64,000 nucleotides of DNA from CAZPUS01 sp964589825 (lineage in GTDB: Bacteria; Fibrobacterota; Chitinivibrionia; Chitinivibrionales; WJKA01), in assembly GCA_964589825.1 (NCBI GenBank), contig CAZPUS010000009.1, positions 26,297-90,296 on the forward strand, given 5' to 3'. The position numbers and the translations under genes were made by a program. This document shows positions 43,524-52,952 of this stretch, in pieces (position 1 is the stretch's first letter; every line of letters starts with the position of its first letter). The notes beneath the pieces were generated by a model. The model was not told the DNA's origin. It did no database searches and worked only from the letters and a program-made list of their open reading frames with translations.

Positions 43524-45599
43524 ATGACCCCACGACTCGAAAAAATGCGAAACATCGGAATCAGTGCGCATATTGATGCCGGGAAAACCACTTTCACCGA
43601 AAGAGTGTTGTTTTATACAAAGCGGATTCACAAAGTGAGTGAAGTGCATGACAAAGATGGTGCCGGCGCTACCATGGATTCCATGGAAATGGAGAAAGAA
43701 CGCGGCATCACTATCAATTCTGCTGCCACAAATGTAAAATGGCAGGATAACGAAGTCAATATTATCGATACCCCGGGGCATGTCGACTTTACGGTTGAGG
43801 TGGAACGGGCACTTCGTGTACTGGATGGAGCCATACTCGTACTCTGCGGTGTCGGGGGAGTGCAGTCGCAGACGCTTACGGTCGACAGACAGCTGAAACG
43901 ATATGGAGTACCGCGTATTTGTTTTATTAACAAGCTCGATCGTGTAGGAGCCAATCCGGATCGTGTCGCCACACAAATTGCGGATAAGCTCTCCATCGAC
44001 CCGGTGGTGATGCAGATGCCTATCGGACTCGAGGCGGATCTCAAAGGTATGGTCGATCTCCTCTATATGAAGGCGTATTACTTTGAAGGTGCACATGGCG
44101 AAAAACTTCGTGAAGACGAGATCCCGGAAGAGCTTCGGGAAGAAGCGGAAAAACGCCGTGATCAGTTGATAGATACGGTGAGTATGTACTCGGATGAGCT
44201 TGCGGAGGCGTATCTGGAAGGCGAAGATATTCCCGTGGAAATGATCAGGGAGGCAATTCGTAAAGGAACGATTGCCATGGAGATTACCCCTGTCTTTATG
44301 GGATCGGCATACAGAAATGTGGGGGTACAGCCTGCAATGAACGCGGTGATCAACTATCTGCCCAATCCTGTTGAGGTTTCCAACGACGCAGTGGATCTGG
44401 ATAACGAACGAAAAAAGATTTACCTTTCGTGCGATTCTCAGAAGCCCACTGTCTCTCTTGCATTCAAAATTGAAGAGAGTCCCTACGGACAGCTGACGTA
44501 TGTGCGGGTTTACCAGGGTATGATCGAAAAAGGAACCGAGTTGATGAATACGCGTACCGGTAAATCGGAACGTGTGGGAAGGCTTTTAAAAATGCACGCC
44601 GCTACGCAGGAGCCGATAGACCGTGTCGAAGCGGGGGATATTGCAGCGATTTTCGGAATCGATTGCGCGTCGGGCGATACGTTCTGCGGCAAAGGCGTCA
44701 ATTATGCGCTTTCGCAGATGCACGTGGCGGAGCCGGTTATTTCACTGGCCATCAGCGCGGTCGATAAAAAGTCGGAAACGAATATGGCAAAGGCACTCAA
44801 TCGATTTGCCAAGGAAGACCCTACCTTTCAGTATAAGATAGATGAAGAATCACAGCAGACAATTATCAGGGGGATGGGCGAGCTGCATCTGGATGTGTAT
44901 ATTCAGCGTATGAAACGCGAATACAATGTCGAACTCGAGATCGGAAAGCCGCAGGTAGCCTACCGAGAGACAATATCCGAAACCGCCCAGTTCGATTATA
45001 CACACAAAAAGCAGACCGGTGGTGCCGGACAGTACGGTCGCGTTGCCGGCGTTATGGAGCCGACATCAGAGCCCTACGAGTTTGTTGATGAGATAAAAGG
45101 CGGTGTCATTCCCAACGAGTTTATCCCCTCGTGCGATAAGGGATTCAGATCATGTCTGGACGAAGGTACCATTATCGGCTTTCCTGTTACCGGTATCAAG
45201 GTAACGATTAACGACGGAAACTACCATCCGGTAGACTCCTCGGACGTCGCGTTTCAGCAGGCGGCACAGGGTGCCTTTCGTCAGGCGTACGATCGAGCCA
45301 AACCGATTATACTGGAGCCGATCATGAAAGTATCGGTCGAAGGGCCGCCGGATTTTCAGGGGAATATTATCGGCAGTATCACGCAGCGGCGCGGTAACAT
45401 AATCAGTACCACGCAGGAAGGAAGCGTGCTGAGTGTGGACAGCGAAGTTCCGCTGAGCGAAATGTTCGGCTATTCGACCGATCTGCGTTCTCTGACTCAG
45501 GGGAAATGTGAGTTCAGCATGGAGTTCGCTAAATACCAGAAGGTTCCCAAATCCATTTCGGAAGAGTTGATAAAGGAATTTCGGGAAAAGAAGAAATGA
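43524..45599 (+). CDS. fusA: Elongation factor G
   Basis: 691 residues. GTPase motifs: G1 AHIDAGKTTFTERV, G2 GITINSAAT, G3 DTPGHVDF, G4 NKLDR; then domains II-V including HKKQTGGAGQYGRV and the C-terminal EF-G fold. EF-G moves tRNA and mRNA through the ribosome. MDSMEMEKERGITINSAAT is the version seen in spirochaete/planctomycete/delta-type EF-G1 (related to the mitochondrial protein), not the one of standard bacterial fusA. It is not beside rpsL, rpsG or tuf. AAGAGG precedes the ATG. Whether it is the only EF-G of the genome cannot be told here. Confidence 0.94.
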   Translation: MTPRLEKMRNIGISAHIDAGKTTFTERVLFYTKRIHKVSEVHDKDGAGATMDSMEMEKERGITINSAATNVKWQDNEVNIIDTPGHVDFTVEVERALRVLDGAILVLCGVGGVQSQTLTVDRQLKRYGVPRICFINKLDRVGANPDRVATQIADKLSIDPVVMQMPIGLEADLKGMVDLLYMKAYYFEGAHGEKLREDEIPEELREEAEKRRDQLIDTVSMYSDELAEAYLEGEDIPVEMIREAIRKGTIAMEITPVFMGSAYRNVGVQPAMNAVINYLPNPVEVSNDAVDLDNERKKIYLSCDSQKPTVSLAFKIEESPYGQLTYVRVYQGMIEKGTELMNTRTGKSERVGRLLKMHAATQEPIDRVEAGDIAAIFGIDCASGDTFCGKGVNYALSQMHVAEPVISLAISAVDKKSETNMAKALNRFAKEDPTFQYKIDEESQQTIIRGMGELHLDVYIQRMKREYNVELEIGKPQVAYRETISETAQFDYTHKKQTGGAGQYGRVAGVMEPTSEPYEFVDEIKGGVIPNEFIPSCDKGFRSCLDEGTIIGFPVTGIKVTINDGNYHPVDSSDVAFQQAAQGAFRQAYDRAKPIILEPIMKVSVEGPPDFQGNIIGSITQRRGNIISTTQEGSVLSVDSEVPLSEMFGYSTDLRSLTQGKCEFSMEFAKYQKVPKSISEELIKEFREKKK

Positions 45600-45646
45600 A
45601 CACAACAATAATCGTGTGGTTTTTGTATATTTTTTTTATACATATC

Positions 45647-45755
45647 GGTCAGCGCGATTGTTTTGAAAAATATCGAGATGTCCAATCCCGCAGCCCGTGG
45701 GAGCCGCTTTTGTGACCTGCGGAAATCGGGATATGCCACAGACCAACAAGGATAG
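45647..45755 (-). repeat. Half copy of the dispersed element, next to the ATPase gene
   Basis: GGTCAGCGCGATTGTTTTGA resembles one end of the ~160-bp repeat and GACCAACAAGG its centre, with CGGAAAT between them as in copies A and D. The second half is missing, and the gene start follows. The central AAGGA serves as the ribosome binding site of the next gene. Confidence 0.5.
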
Positions 45756-45758
45756 ATT

Positions 45759-46457
45759 ATGATCAGAAAACGTTTGATTAAAAGAAGTCCGATTCGTATT
45801 CTGGAACAGAGTACCAAAGGCGGACTCGGTAAAGGTAACATCGGTATTATTGCGGCAGGGGCGGGGATGGGAAAGACCGCATGCCTGGTTCACCTCGCAA
45901 TCGACAAACTAATGCAGGGCGAACATGTTATTCACGTCTCCTTTGAAAAAGATACAGACCATATTATTTCCTGGTATGAAGATATTTTCAACGAAGTGGC
46001 CGAAAAGCATGAACTCCAAGGCGCGCGTCAGATTCATGACGAAATGGTAAAAAAACGCGTGATCATGAATTTTATGCAGAACGAGGTTTCTATCGAGAAA
46101 ATCACATCCGACATCAAGGCAATTCTGGCACAAACGAATGTCCATGCCCAGTCAATAATGATAGATGGCTATGATTTTACCAGTTCAACGCCGGAAGAGG
46201 TTTCTCAGATTCGGGATTTTTGCAAAGAGCACGGACTTGAAGCCTGGTTCAGTGTAGGTGTAGGCACGCAGCAGGAAATAGAGCCTCAGTGTAACACAAC
46301 ATTCTCGTCGTTTGAAGATTTAATTGAAATCATCCTCTGTCTTGAATCGATTGATTCACATATTCATCTTAAGCTTCTTAAAGATCACGACGTATCGACA
46401 CCGCCGGATATGCATCTGGCACTCGATCCCAAGACACTTCTTATTACCGAAGAATAG
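45759..46457 (+). CDS. KaiC/RecA-like ATPase of unknown role
   Basis: 232 residues with a P-loop ATPase core: IIAAGAGMGKTACLVHLA (Walker A, residues 30-38) and SIMIDGYDF (Walker B, about 130-138); the strand-helix order matches KaiC or DnaB-type RecA folds. The N-terminus is lysine/arginine rich (MIRKRLIKRSPIRIL). Function is not known. AAGGA lies 8 bases before the ATG, inside the half repeat. The gene that follows after 15 bases is also unrecognised, and the pair may form one unit. A role in signal-dependent DNA or protein remodelling is only a guess. Confidence 0.7.
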   Translation: MIRKRLIKRSPIRILEQSTKGGLGKGNIGIIAAGAGMGKTACLVHLAIDKLMQGEHVIHVSFEKDTDHIISWYEDIFNEVAEKHELQGARQIHDEMVKKRVIMNFMQNEVSIEKITSDIKAILAQTNVHAQSIMIDGYDFTSSTPEEVSQIRDFCKEHGLEAWFSVGVGTQQEIEPQCNTTFSSFEDLIEIILCLESIDSHIHLKLLKDHDVSTPPDMHLALDPKTLLITEE

Positions 46458-46472
46458 TTCGTTCCCAGATCA

Positions 46473-47228
46473 ATGAGATGCATACCTCAATTCGGGAAGG
46501 TGGTTTTACTTCTGCTGATGCCGATTGCTGACAGCATTGCAGACAATTCTCTCCTGTCCCGAAAAAAATGTAAGAATAAGCTTCCCGCTGTCGATGTCCG
46601 TCTCAACGGTTTTTCGGGGATGGATAACGAGATAATTGTCTATGAAAGCGATAAACGGGCAAAGTATTCTATCATTGCGGCACTGGACGACAAATTTATC
46701 GAGTCGAACAACCGTGGTAAAAAGACCTTTGTGTATCGGGAAAACCCTCATCGCTGTCATAATATCAGCGAATTTGAATCCGAAAAGCTGGTCTTTGTAA
46801 CCGAACAATTTATTAAAGCGCTCAACGATCTGGAACATAATATTCATAAGGACAAATGGGGCAAATGTCTCTATCTTGACGCCTATTTTCCCAAGTTTCT
46901 CCAGTCGTTCTATTATCTGTGCTATGCCATTTCAGGTGCAAAAAACGACATACTGCCCAGAAAAGCGATGATTCATGATTCCCTGTTCGATGTGTCGCTC
47001 AAATCAAGAAAAACAGACAGGCGGATTCTGCACTGGCGGGATTATGACGAGCATACCGTAAAGATGCGTATCGCTACCCAGGAGCTGTCACAGCAGCTGC
47101 GGGTATGGAAACATCGGTTCCTCGATAAAAATAAGGTGAACCGAAGGGCCGAACTTATGCATAGAAAGAAAGTGGCCGATGCATATACTTTATTCATTAA
47201 ACTTTACTTTCCGAAAAAACGATCATAG
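46473..47228 (+). CDS. Hypothetical protein
   Basis: 251 residues, basic, no recognised domain. The first 25 residues contain a hydrophobic stretch (VVLLLLMPIADSIA) that could be a weak signal peptide, but a later Met (MDNEIIVYESDKRAKYS) may be the true start, as no ribosome binding site is clear at 46473. The rest is soluble-looking, with helices near HRCHNISEFESEKLVF, KALNDLEHNIHKDKWGK and a lysine-rich C-terminus. It directly follows the ATPase gene. Function is unknown; partner of that ATPase is the only context clue. Confidence 0.6.
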   Translation: MRCIPQFGKVVLLLLMPIADSIADNSLLSRKKCKNKLPAVDVRLNGFSGMDNEIIVYESDKRAKYSIIAALDDKFIESNNRGKKTFVYRENPHRCHNISEFESEKLVFVTEQFIKALNDLEHNIHKDKWGKCLYLDAYFPKFLQSFYYLCYAISGAKNDILPRKAMIHDSLFDVSLKSRKTDRRILHWRDYDEHTVKMRIATQELSQQLRVWKHRFLDKNKVNRRAELMHRKKVADAYTLFIKLYFPKKRS

Positions 47229-47423
47229 CAGCAAAAAACGACTGTAAAAAAGTTCTGAGTGTATCAGATTCGACCGGTCATTTGTTGAATACGTATCACG
47301 AGAAAATGTATATTTGTAATTCTTTGTCCATTCGGTGTGGACCGGGGTACACAGGCGAATCGAAAAGATGCTGTATGTGTAAACGAACGATTAATTACTA
47401 CATCAATACAAGGGAGACATTTT

Positions 47424-50400
47424 ATGGCTCGAGCGATGGTTCCTCACGACGGTAATTCGGCATGTGCGCATGTCGCACATGCGGTAAATGAAGTAATAGC
47501 TATCTATCCAATCACACCCTCATCTCCACTGGGCGAACTATCGGATGAAAAATCGGCAAAAGGAGAAAAAAACATATGGGGCGCGGTGCCGCTCGTTTCA
47601 CAATTGCAGTCAGAGGCCGGGGCATCCGGTGCAGTGCACGGTGCGCTGAGTGCCGGATCGGTGACCACGACGTTTACCGGTTCGCAGGGGCTTTTGCTCA
47701 TGATCCCCAACATGTACAAGATCGCGGGTGAGTTGCTTCCTACCGCGTTTCACGTGACCTCGCGTTCGCTCGCATGCCAGGCACTTTCGATTTTTGGAGA
47801 CCACAGTGATATCACCGCAGTTCGCGAAACAGGCTTTGGTCTGCTCAGTTCATCAAGTGTACAGGAAGCGATGGATCTGGCGCTGATTGTGCAGGCCGCC
47901 ACACTCGAATCACGTGTGCCGTTCGTTCATTTTTACGAAGGATTCAGAGTCTCCCATGAAATTCAGAAAATAGAAGAACTCACCAAAGAAGATATGCGGG
48001 CCATGATTGACGATTCCTTTGTACAGGCATATCGTGAAAGGTCGATGTCACCCGAACGCCCGATCATACGGGGTACTTCACAGAACCCGGATGTCTATTT
48101 TCAGGGTCGTGAAACAGTGAACAAATACTATAATGCAGCTACTGCGATTGTGCAGAAGGCCATGGATCGCTTCGCAGAAATCGTGGGCCGCAGCTATAAA
48201 CTGTTCGAATATTACGGTCCTTCGGATGCGGAAAGGGTGATCGTTATCATGGGTTCGGGCTCACAGGTCGTAAATGAGACCGTTGACTACATGAATAAAA
48301 ACGGCAACGAAAAAGTCGGTATGCTGCAGGTACGTCTGTATCGTCCATGGGATACGACCGCATTCGTCAAGGCGCTTCCTGCTTCGGTATCGCGAATTTC
48401 GGTGCTTGATCGAACAAAAGAGCCGGGTGCTGTCGGTGAACCTCTGTATGAAGACGTGTGTACCGCTATCGACCAGGCAATTGCTGAAGGAACCGCGCCG
48501 TTTTCAGCCAAACCCATGGTTGTGGGCGGTCGCTACGGACTTGGGTCGGCCGAATTCACGCCAGCCATGGTAAAAGGTGTGTTTGACGACCTTGCAAAAG
48601 ATACACCAAAAAATCATTATACTATTGGCATCGATGATGATGTGACTCATACGTCGCTTGAGTTTGATGCTTCGGTGAATATCGAACGAGAGGATACGTT
48701 CAGAGGACTGTTTTACGGGCTGGGATCCGACGGAACGGTCGGGGCGAACAAAAATTCGATCAAAATAATAGCAAAAGAGACCGATAATTATGCTCAGGGC
48801 TACTTTGTCTACGACGCCAAGAAAGCGGGAGCGGTTACTGTCTCTCATCTGCGCTTCAGCCCCCAGAAGATCAAAAGTCCCTATCTGATCAGTAACGCGA
48901 ATTTTATTGCCTGCCATAACTTTTCTTTCCTTCCCAAATACGATATGCTCAAGGACGCGGTCGAAGGCGGGGTTTTCCTGCTTAATTCTCCGTATCCCGC
49001 CGAACAGGTATGGGAAAAGCTTCCCGGAAAGGTACAGCAGCAGATAATCGACAAAAAACTGCAATTCTATGTGATCGATGCGGTCGATATTGCAGGAAAA
49101 ATCGGTCTTGGCGGACGTATTAACGTGATTATGCAGACCGCGTTTTTTCTAATTTCGGACATCATGGATAAAGACCACGCCATCAACGCGATCAAGGATG
49201 CGATCAAGAAAACCTACGGAAAAAAAGGCGAAAAGATCGTTGACATGAACAATCAGGCTGTGGATGCTGCCCAGACGCATATCGAAAAGGTTGAGTATCC
49301 TTCCGAGGTGACCAATGAAATCGAAGAATTGAAGGCGGTTCCTGACGATTCCCCCGATTTCGTGAAAAATGTCACACAGAAGATACTGAAAAAAGAAGGT
49401 GACAAAATCAAAGTGAGCGAGATGCCGGAAGACGGCAGCTGGCCGCTGGGGACCACCAAATACGAGAAGCGCAACATAGCGATCAACGTACCGGTATGGA
49501 ATCCGGATACATGTATACAGTGCGGACGGTGCTCGATTCTTTGTCCGCACGGAGTTATTCGTCCGAAAGTATACGATGCGTCGGAGCTGGACAATGCGCC
49601 TGCGGGATTCAAATCGACCGATGCCAAAGGCAAAGGGATGGAAGGGAAAAAGTATACCCTTCAGGTGTCGGTGGAAGACTGTACCGGCTGCAGCGTATGC
49701 GCGACCTACTGTCCGGCGGCCAAAAAAGAAGCACTTACCATGCATCCGATCGGGGATGTGCGCGAAAAAGAGGTCGAAAACTGGAAGTTTTTTGAGTCTC
49801 TTCCTGAAACCGACCCGTCTCTGTATGAGCCCGACAATATGAAAGGCAGCCAGTTTATTACGCCGCAGTTCGAATTCAGCGGTGCGTGTGCCGGCTGTGG
49901 TGAAACCATGTATGTAAAGCTCATGTCGCAGCTTTTCGGCTCACGTGCGCTGATCGCGAATGCGACGGGATGTTCGTCGATTTATGGCGGTAACCTGCCT
50001 ACAACTCCTTACACTCCACGAAAAGACGGCCGCGGTCCCACCTGGAACAATTCCCTGTTCGAAGATGCCGCCGAGCTGGCTTTCGGTATGCGCCTGAGCG
50101 TTGACAAACAGACCGACATCGCCCGCATCACCGCACAACAGGTGCTCGAAAACGGGGAGTGTGGTGCTGAAGTCAAAAAAGTGCTCGGCGAGATACTTGA
50201 GGCGGATCAGTCGGATATCCGAAAAATCGAACAACAGATTCAGCGAATCGACAGTATAAAGCCGACGCTTGCGGAATCTTCGGACGATACATGCAAGCGC
50301 CTTGCTTTTTACATCGACTATCTTGCCAAAAAATCGGTCTGGGGTATGGGCGGTGACGGATGGGCGTACGATATCGGCTACGGCGGCGTTGACCATGTGC

Positions 50401-50972
50401 TTGCAAGCGGCCTTGATATAAATCTTCTGGTGATGGACACAGAGGTCTACTCCAATACCGGCGGACAGTCTTCAAAAGCGACCCCGATGGGAGCGGTTGC
50501 AAAATTCGCTGCAAGCGGAAAACCGACGCTGAAGAAAGATCTGGGGCTTATTTCAATAACGTATGGCAATATTTATGTTGCACGGATTGCAATGGGCGCA
50601 AACCCCAACCAGGCGGTCAAGGCGATGATTGAAGCGGAAGCATACGAAGGTCCTTCACTGGTGCTTTGTTATGCCCATTGTATTGCCCACGGAGTGCCGA
50701 TGGTGCAGGGTAACGAACAGCAGAAAAAGGCGGTCGCTTCGGGTCACTGGCCGTTATACCGGTATAACCCGCTGCTGGCAAAAGAAGGGAAAAATCCGCT
50801 TACCCTCGACAGCAAGGAGCCTTCGATTCCCATCAGCGAATATATCAGCAATGAAAACCGCTACAAAATTCTGCAGCGATCCAACCCGGAACGTGCACAG
50901 ATGCTTATGGAGCAGGCCCAGCAGGCGGTGAACGAGCGTTTTCAGCTTTACAAAACACTCGCATCGATGTAA
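47424..50972 (+). CDS. nifJ: Pyruvate:ferredoxin (flavodoxin) oxidoreductase
   Basis: 1182 residues, the single-chain PFOR. Domain I with VNEVIAIYPITPSSPLGEL, pyrophosphate-binding GDGWAYDIGYGGVDHVLAS and TEVYSNTGGQSSKAT, two ferredoxin-type [4Fe-4S] motifs (CIQCGRCSILCPHG, CTGCSVCATYCPAA) and the proximal cluster motif CAGCGE. It oxidises pyruvate with CoA to acetyl-CoA and CO2, reducing ferredoxin, central in anaerobes. AGGGAG lies upstream of the ATG at 47424. It is the only gene of its transcript; a hairpin terminator follows. No convincing Rex site is seen upstream. Confidence 0.97.
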   Translation: MARAMVPHDGNSACAHVAHAVNEVIAIYPITPSSPLGELSDEKSAKGEKNIWGAVPLVSQLQSEAGASGAVHGALSAGSVTTTFTGSQGLLLMIPNMYKIAGELLPTAFHVTSRSLACQALSIFGDHSDITAVRETGFGLLSSSSVQEAMDLALIVQAATLESRVPFVHFYEGFRVSHEIQKIEELTKEDMRAMIDDSFVQAYRERSMSPERPIIRGTSQNPDVYFQGRETVNKYYNAATAIVQKAMDRFAEIVGRSYKLFEYYGPSDAERVIVIMGSGSQVVNETVDYMNKNGNEKVGMLQVRLYRPWDTTAFVKALPASVSRISVLDRTKEPGAVGEPLYEDVCTAIDQAIAEGTAPFSAKPMVVGGRYGLGSAEFTPAMVKGVFDDLAKDTPKNHYTIGIDDDVTHTSLEFDASVNIEREDTFRGLFYGLGSDGTVGANKNSIKIIAKETDNYAQGYFVYDAKKAGAVTVSHLRFSPQKIKSPYLISNANFIACHNFSFLPKYDMLKDAVEGGVFLLNSPYPAEQVWEKLPGKVQQQIIDKKLQFYVIDAVDIAGKIGLGGRINVIMQTAFFLISDIMDKDHAINAIKDAIKKTYGKKGEKIVDMNNQAVDAAQTHIEKVEYPSEVTNEIEELKAVPDDSPDFVKNVTQKILKKEGDKIKVSEMPEDGSWPLGTTKYEKRNIAINVPVWNPDTCIQCGRCSILCPHGVIRPKVYDASELDNAPAGFKSTDAKGKGMEGKKYTLQVSVEDCTGCSVCATYCPAAKKEALTMHPIGDVREKEVENWKFFESLPETDPSLYEPDNMKGSQFITPQFEFSGACAGCGETMYVKLMSQLFGSRALIANATGCSSIYGGNLPTTPYTPRKDGRGPTWNNSLFEDAAELAFGMRLSVDKQTDIARITAQQVLENGECGAEVKKVLGEILEADQSDIRKIEQQIQRIDSIKPTLAESSDDTCKRLAFYIDYLAKKSVWGMGGDGWAYDIGYGGVDHVLASGLDINLLVMDTEVYSNTGGQSSKATPMGAVAKFAASGKPTLKKDLGLISITYGNIYVARIAMGANPNQAVKAMIEAEAYEGPSLVLCYAHCIAHGVPMVQGNEQQKKAVASGHWPLYRYNPLLAKEGKNPLTLDSKEPSIPISEYISNENRYKILQRSNPERAQMLMEQAQQAVNERFQLYKTLASM

Positions 50973-51324
50973 AATTACGGTGGGGAAGTCTAATACTGTT
51001 ATTTATCACACCAGGGGGTTATCCGGGAGATCGTTCCCGGATACCCCTTTGTGTTAAAGCAGGGCTGCCGTTTTACGAGTTCAAAAGCCGTCAGATAGCA
51101 GTGCTGTGCAGCTGAAGGGATTCTATGGTTGCACTTGAAGGTAAAAAGTAGTATATTATCTCGTAACCAGGCAGTCAAAGCGATGGTAAAACAAACGCAT
51201 GAGATTAGGGTGGTGTGTATATGTGGTGAAAATGCTAGTACATAAGGAGCTACAGTGTGGGCTTTATGACCGATATGTCGATTAGTGCATTTATTGTTAC
51301 AATAGCGTGAAAGTGGGATCCATT
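50973..51324 (+). other. Intergenic region between nifJ and the STAS gene
   Basis: Holds the nifJ terminator near its start. The remaining 270 bases have no clear promoter or RNA gene; a TTGAAG...TATATT pair near 51135-51160 has a spacing (13 bases) too short for a good sigma-70 promoter. Confidence 0.6.
51013..51050 (+). terminator. Hairpin terminator of nifJ
   Basis: GGGGTTATCCGGGA and TCCCGGATACCCC form a 13-bp stem with one bulge and a short loop, followed by TTTGTGTT. It begins 41 bases after the nifJ stop codon. Confidence 0.75.
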
Positions 51325-51669
51325 ATGGGGGCACGAATCAAACAAAAAAAACACAATGGGGTTCCCGTACTGGAGATTCACGGGCGTGTCGAGAGCCAGG
51401 ATGCGGTAAAAATTTCCAAGCGTCTTGAATCTCTGGTCAATAAGAATATTCAGAAGACGGTCATTGATCTGAGCAACATCGATTTTCTGGACAGTCACTG
51501 GATGGGTGTATTTGTGTATGTGTGGAAACTGTATAATGAAAACGGCAAAGAGTTAATTTTTCTGGTGCAGTCGAATTATATTCTCGAATTATTTCAAACA
51601 TCAAATCTCGATCAGACCTTTACGATTGTGTCATCAATGGATGAGATCGGAGGGGAAGACGGGGAGTAG
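51325..51669 (+). CDS. Single-STAS anti-sigma-factor antagonist-like protein
   Basis: 114 residues from the ATG at 51325 (a GTG 18 bases earlier is possible). One STAS domain with the beta strand VLEIHGRVESQDAV and the phospho-loop DFLDSHWMGVFV, in which Ser sits at the usual phosphorylation position. This is the SpoIIAA/RsbV fold. No anti-sigma kinase, phosphatase or sigma factor is near. It is followed after 35 bases by the lipoprotein gene. A regulatory or scaffold role is inferred only from the fold. Confidence 0.82.
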   Translation: MGARIKQKKHNGVPVLEIHGRVESQDAVKISKRLESLVNKNIQKTVIDLSNIDFLDSHWMGVFVYVWKLYNENGKELIFLVQSNYILELFQTSNLDQTFTIVSSMDEIGGEDGE

Positions 51670-51704
51670 CTTTTTATTTAACGTTTTTACAGGGGAGGTA
51701 TGTG

Positions 51705-52952
51705 ATGAGGCTTTTAGCGGCTGGACTGGTGTGCACGGCTATGCTGTGCGGGTGTGCGACAAATCCTGCAGGAACGGGTTCACAGGTGGGGAAAACAGGG
51801 AATATAGGCGTTTCGGTCTCGATAACGGCAACGTCGGGACTGGCAAAAACACAGAAAAAAATGTTTACCGAATGGAGTAGTCTCAGAATACGTCTCATTG
51901 ACGGTGATTCAGTCGTTGTTCGTGATACGTCGGTCTCAATCGGTATAGACGATCGTATCGCCCGGCATGAGCTGCGTGGGATACCCGCAGGAGAGTATTC
52001 AATCCGGGTCTGGACCGAGCAGGAGAAAAATGGAGAAATGCTGACCATACATGCACCGGTAACCCATGTATGTGAGGTGCGACATGGTGAGACAAGTAAC
52101 GCGTCATTTATACTTGCACCGGAATACGGCTCTATTCTGCTTGCGTTCAGCGATACAGAGCCGGGGATCGATACGGTAAAGGCGTCCTACCGTATTGAGA
52201 GTACCACTATATCGGTCAGGGACAGCTGTACGCCGGTGAGTGGACGCGTCTATCTCAGTCTCGATTACATACCAGTCGATTCTGAAGGCACATTGCGTAT
52301 CTGGGGCAAGGACGGAGGCGAGATGATCTACGATACGTCTCTCTATGCATACTCTTTTACCGGGCAGGACAACAGCCTGTCACTCCGCTGGGGTACCCCA
52401 AAAGGGAACCTGGTTATCTCCGCCGGTATAAAGATGCCGGGCGTCACGATGATCGGCGGTTTTATGAATGAGGCAAGGCAGGATTATCCGACCGTTTCTA
52501 CCGGCCCGGTCTATATCCACGAGGTCGTTGCGTCACACAATGAGTATGAATTTATCGAGCTGTATAATCCATCATCCTTTTCTTATACGTACGACAGCCT
52601 GTACGTGGACTGTTATTCGTCCTCAGCCATCGAAACGCTTTTGTGCGACATTACCATACCGGCGCAAGACTGTTTCGTGATCGGTGCGGATTCAGTGCAG
52701 GAAGCGGATGTAACGCTCCCGGATTTGTCGAACCTGGTGGGAACGTTCGGATATCTCAGCATAAAAACGAGTGCGGATACCGCACTGGACTGGCTCGTGT
52801 ATTCCAATGATGCAACGTACGGATGGCCGCGGGCAACCGCCAGTGAATCACTTGTGTTCGATACCGCGCAGTATGGTGCTGCAGCCGGTCATGTGTATAA
52901 TGATTTTGGCAAATACTGGCGCGATACTTCACATGTAACGCCCGGACGATAG
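51705..52952 (+). CDS. Lipoprotein with C-terminal lamin-tail-like domain
   Basis: 415 residues. Signal peptide with lipobox: RLLAAGLVCTAMLCGCATNP, modified Cys at about residue 17. A beta-rich body (30-265) is followed by a domain with IHEVVASHNEYEFIELYNPS (about 270-390), which fits the LTD (lamin-tail) fold found in surface proteins of many bacteria. It is anchored to the outer or inner membrane and faces the periplasm or surface. GGGAGG precedes the ATG. The binding partner is unknown. It ends 443 bases before the convergent dapL gene. Confidence 0.8.
   Translation: MRLLAAGLVCTAMLCGCATNPAGTGSQVGKTGNIGVSVSITATSGLAKTQKKMFTEWSSLRIRLIDGDSVVVRDTSVSIGIDDRIARHELRGIPAGEYSIRVWTEQEKNGEMLTIHAPVTHVCEVRHGETSNASFILAPEYGSILLAFSDTEPGIDTVKASYRIESTTISVRDSCTPVSGRVYLSLDYIPVDSEGTLRIWGKDGGEMIYDTSLYAYSFTGQDNSLSLRWGTPKGNLVISAGIKMPGVTMIGGFMNEARQDYPTVSTGPVYIHEVVASHNEYEFIELYNPSSFSYTYDSLYVDCYSSSAIETLLCDITIPAQDCFVIGADSVQEADVTLPDLSNLVGTFGYLSIKTSADTALDWLVYSNDATYGWPRATASESLVFDTAQYGAAAGHVYNDFGKYWRDTSHVTPGR

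Noticed and set aside
47229..47423. Rex site before nifJ (TTGTTGAATACGTATCACGA)
   Set aside because: The two halves do not match the operator symmetry; too many mismatches.
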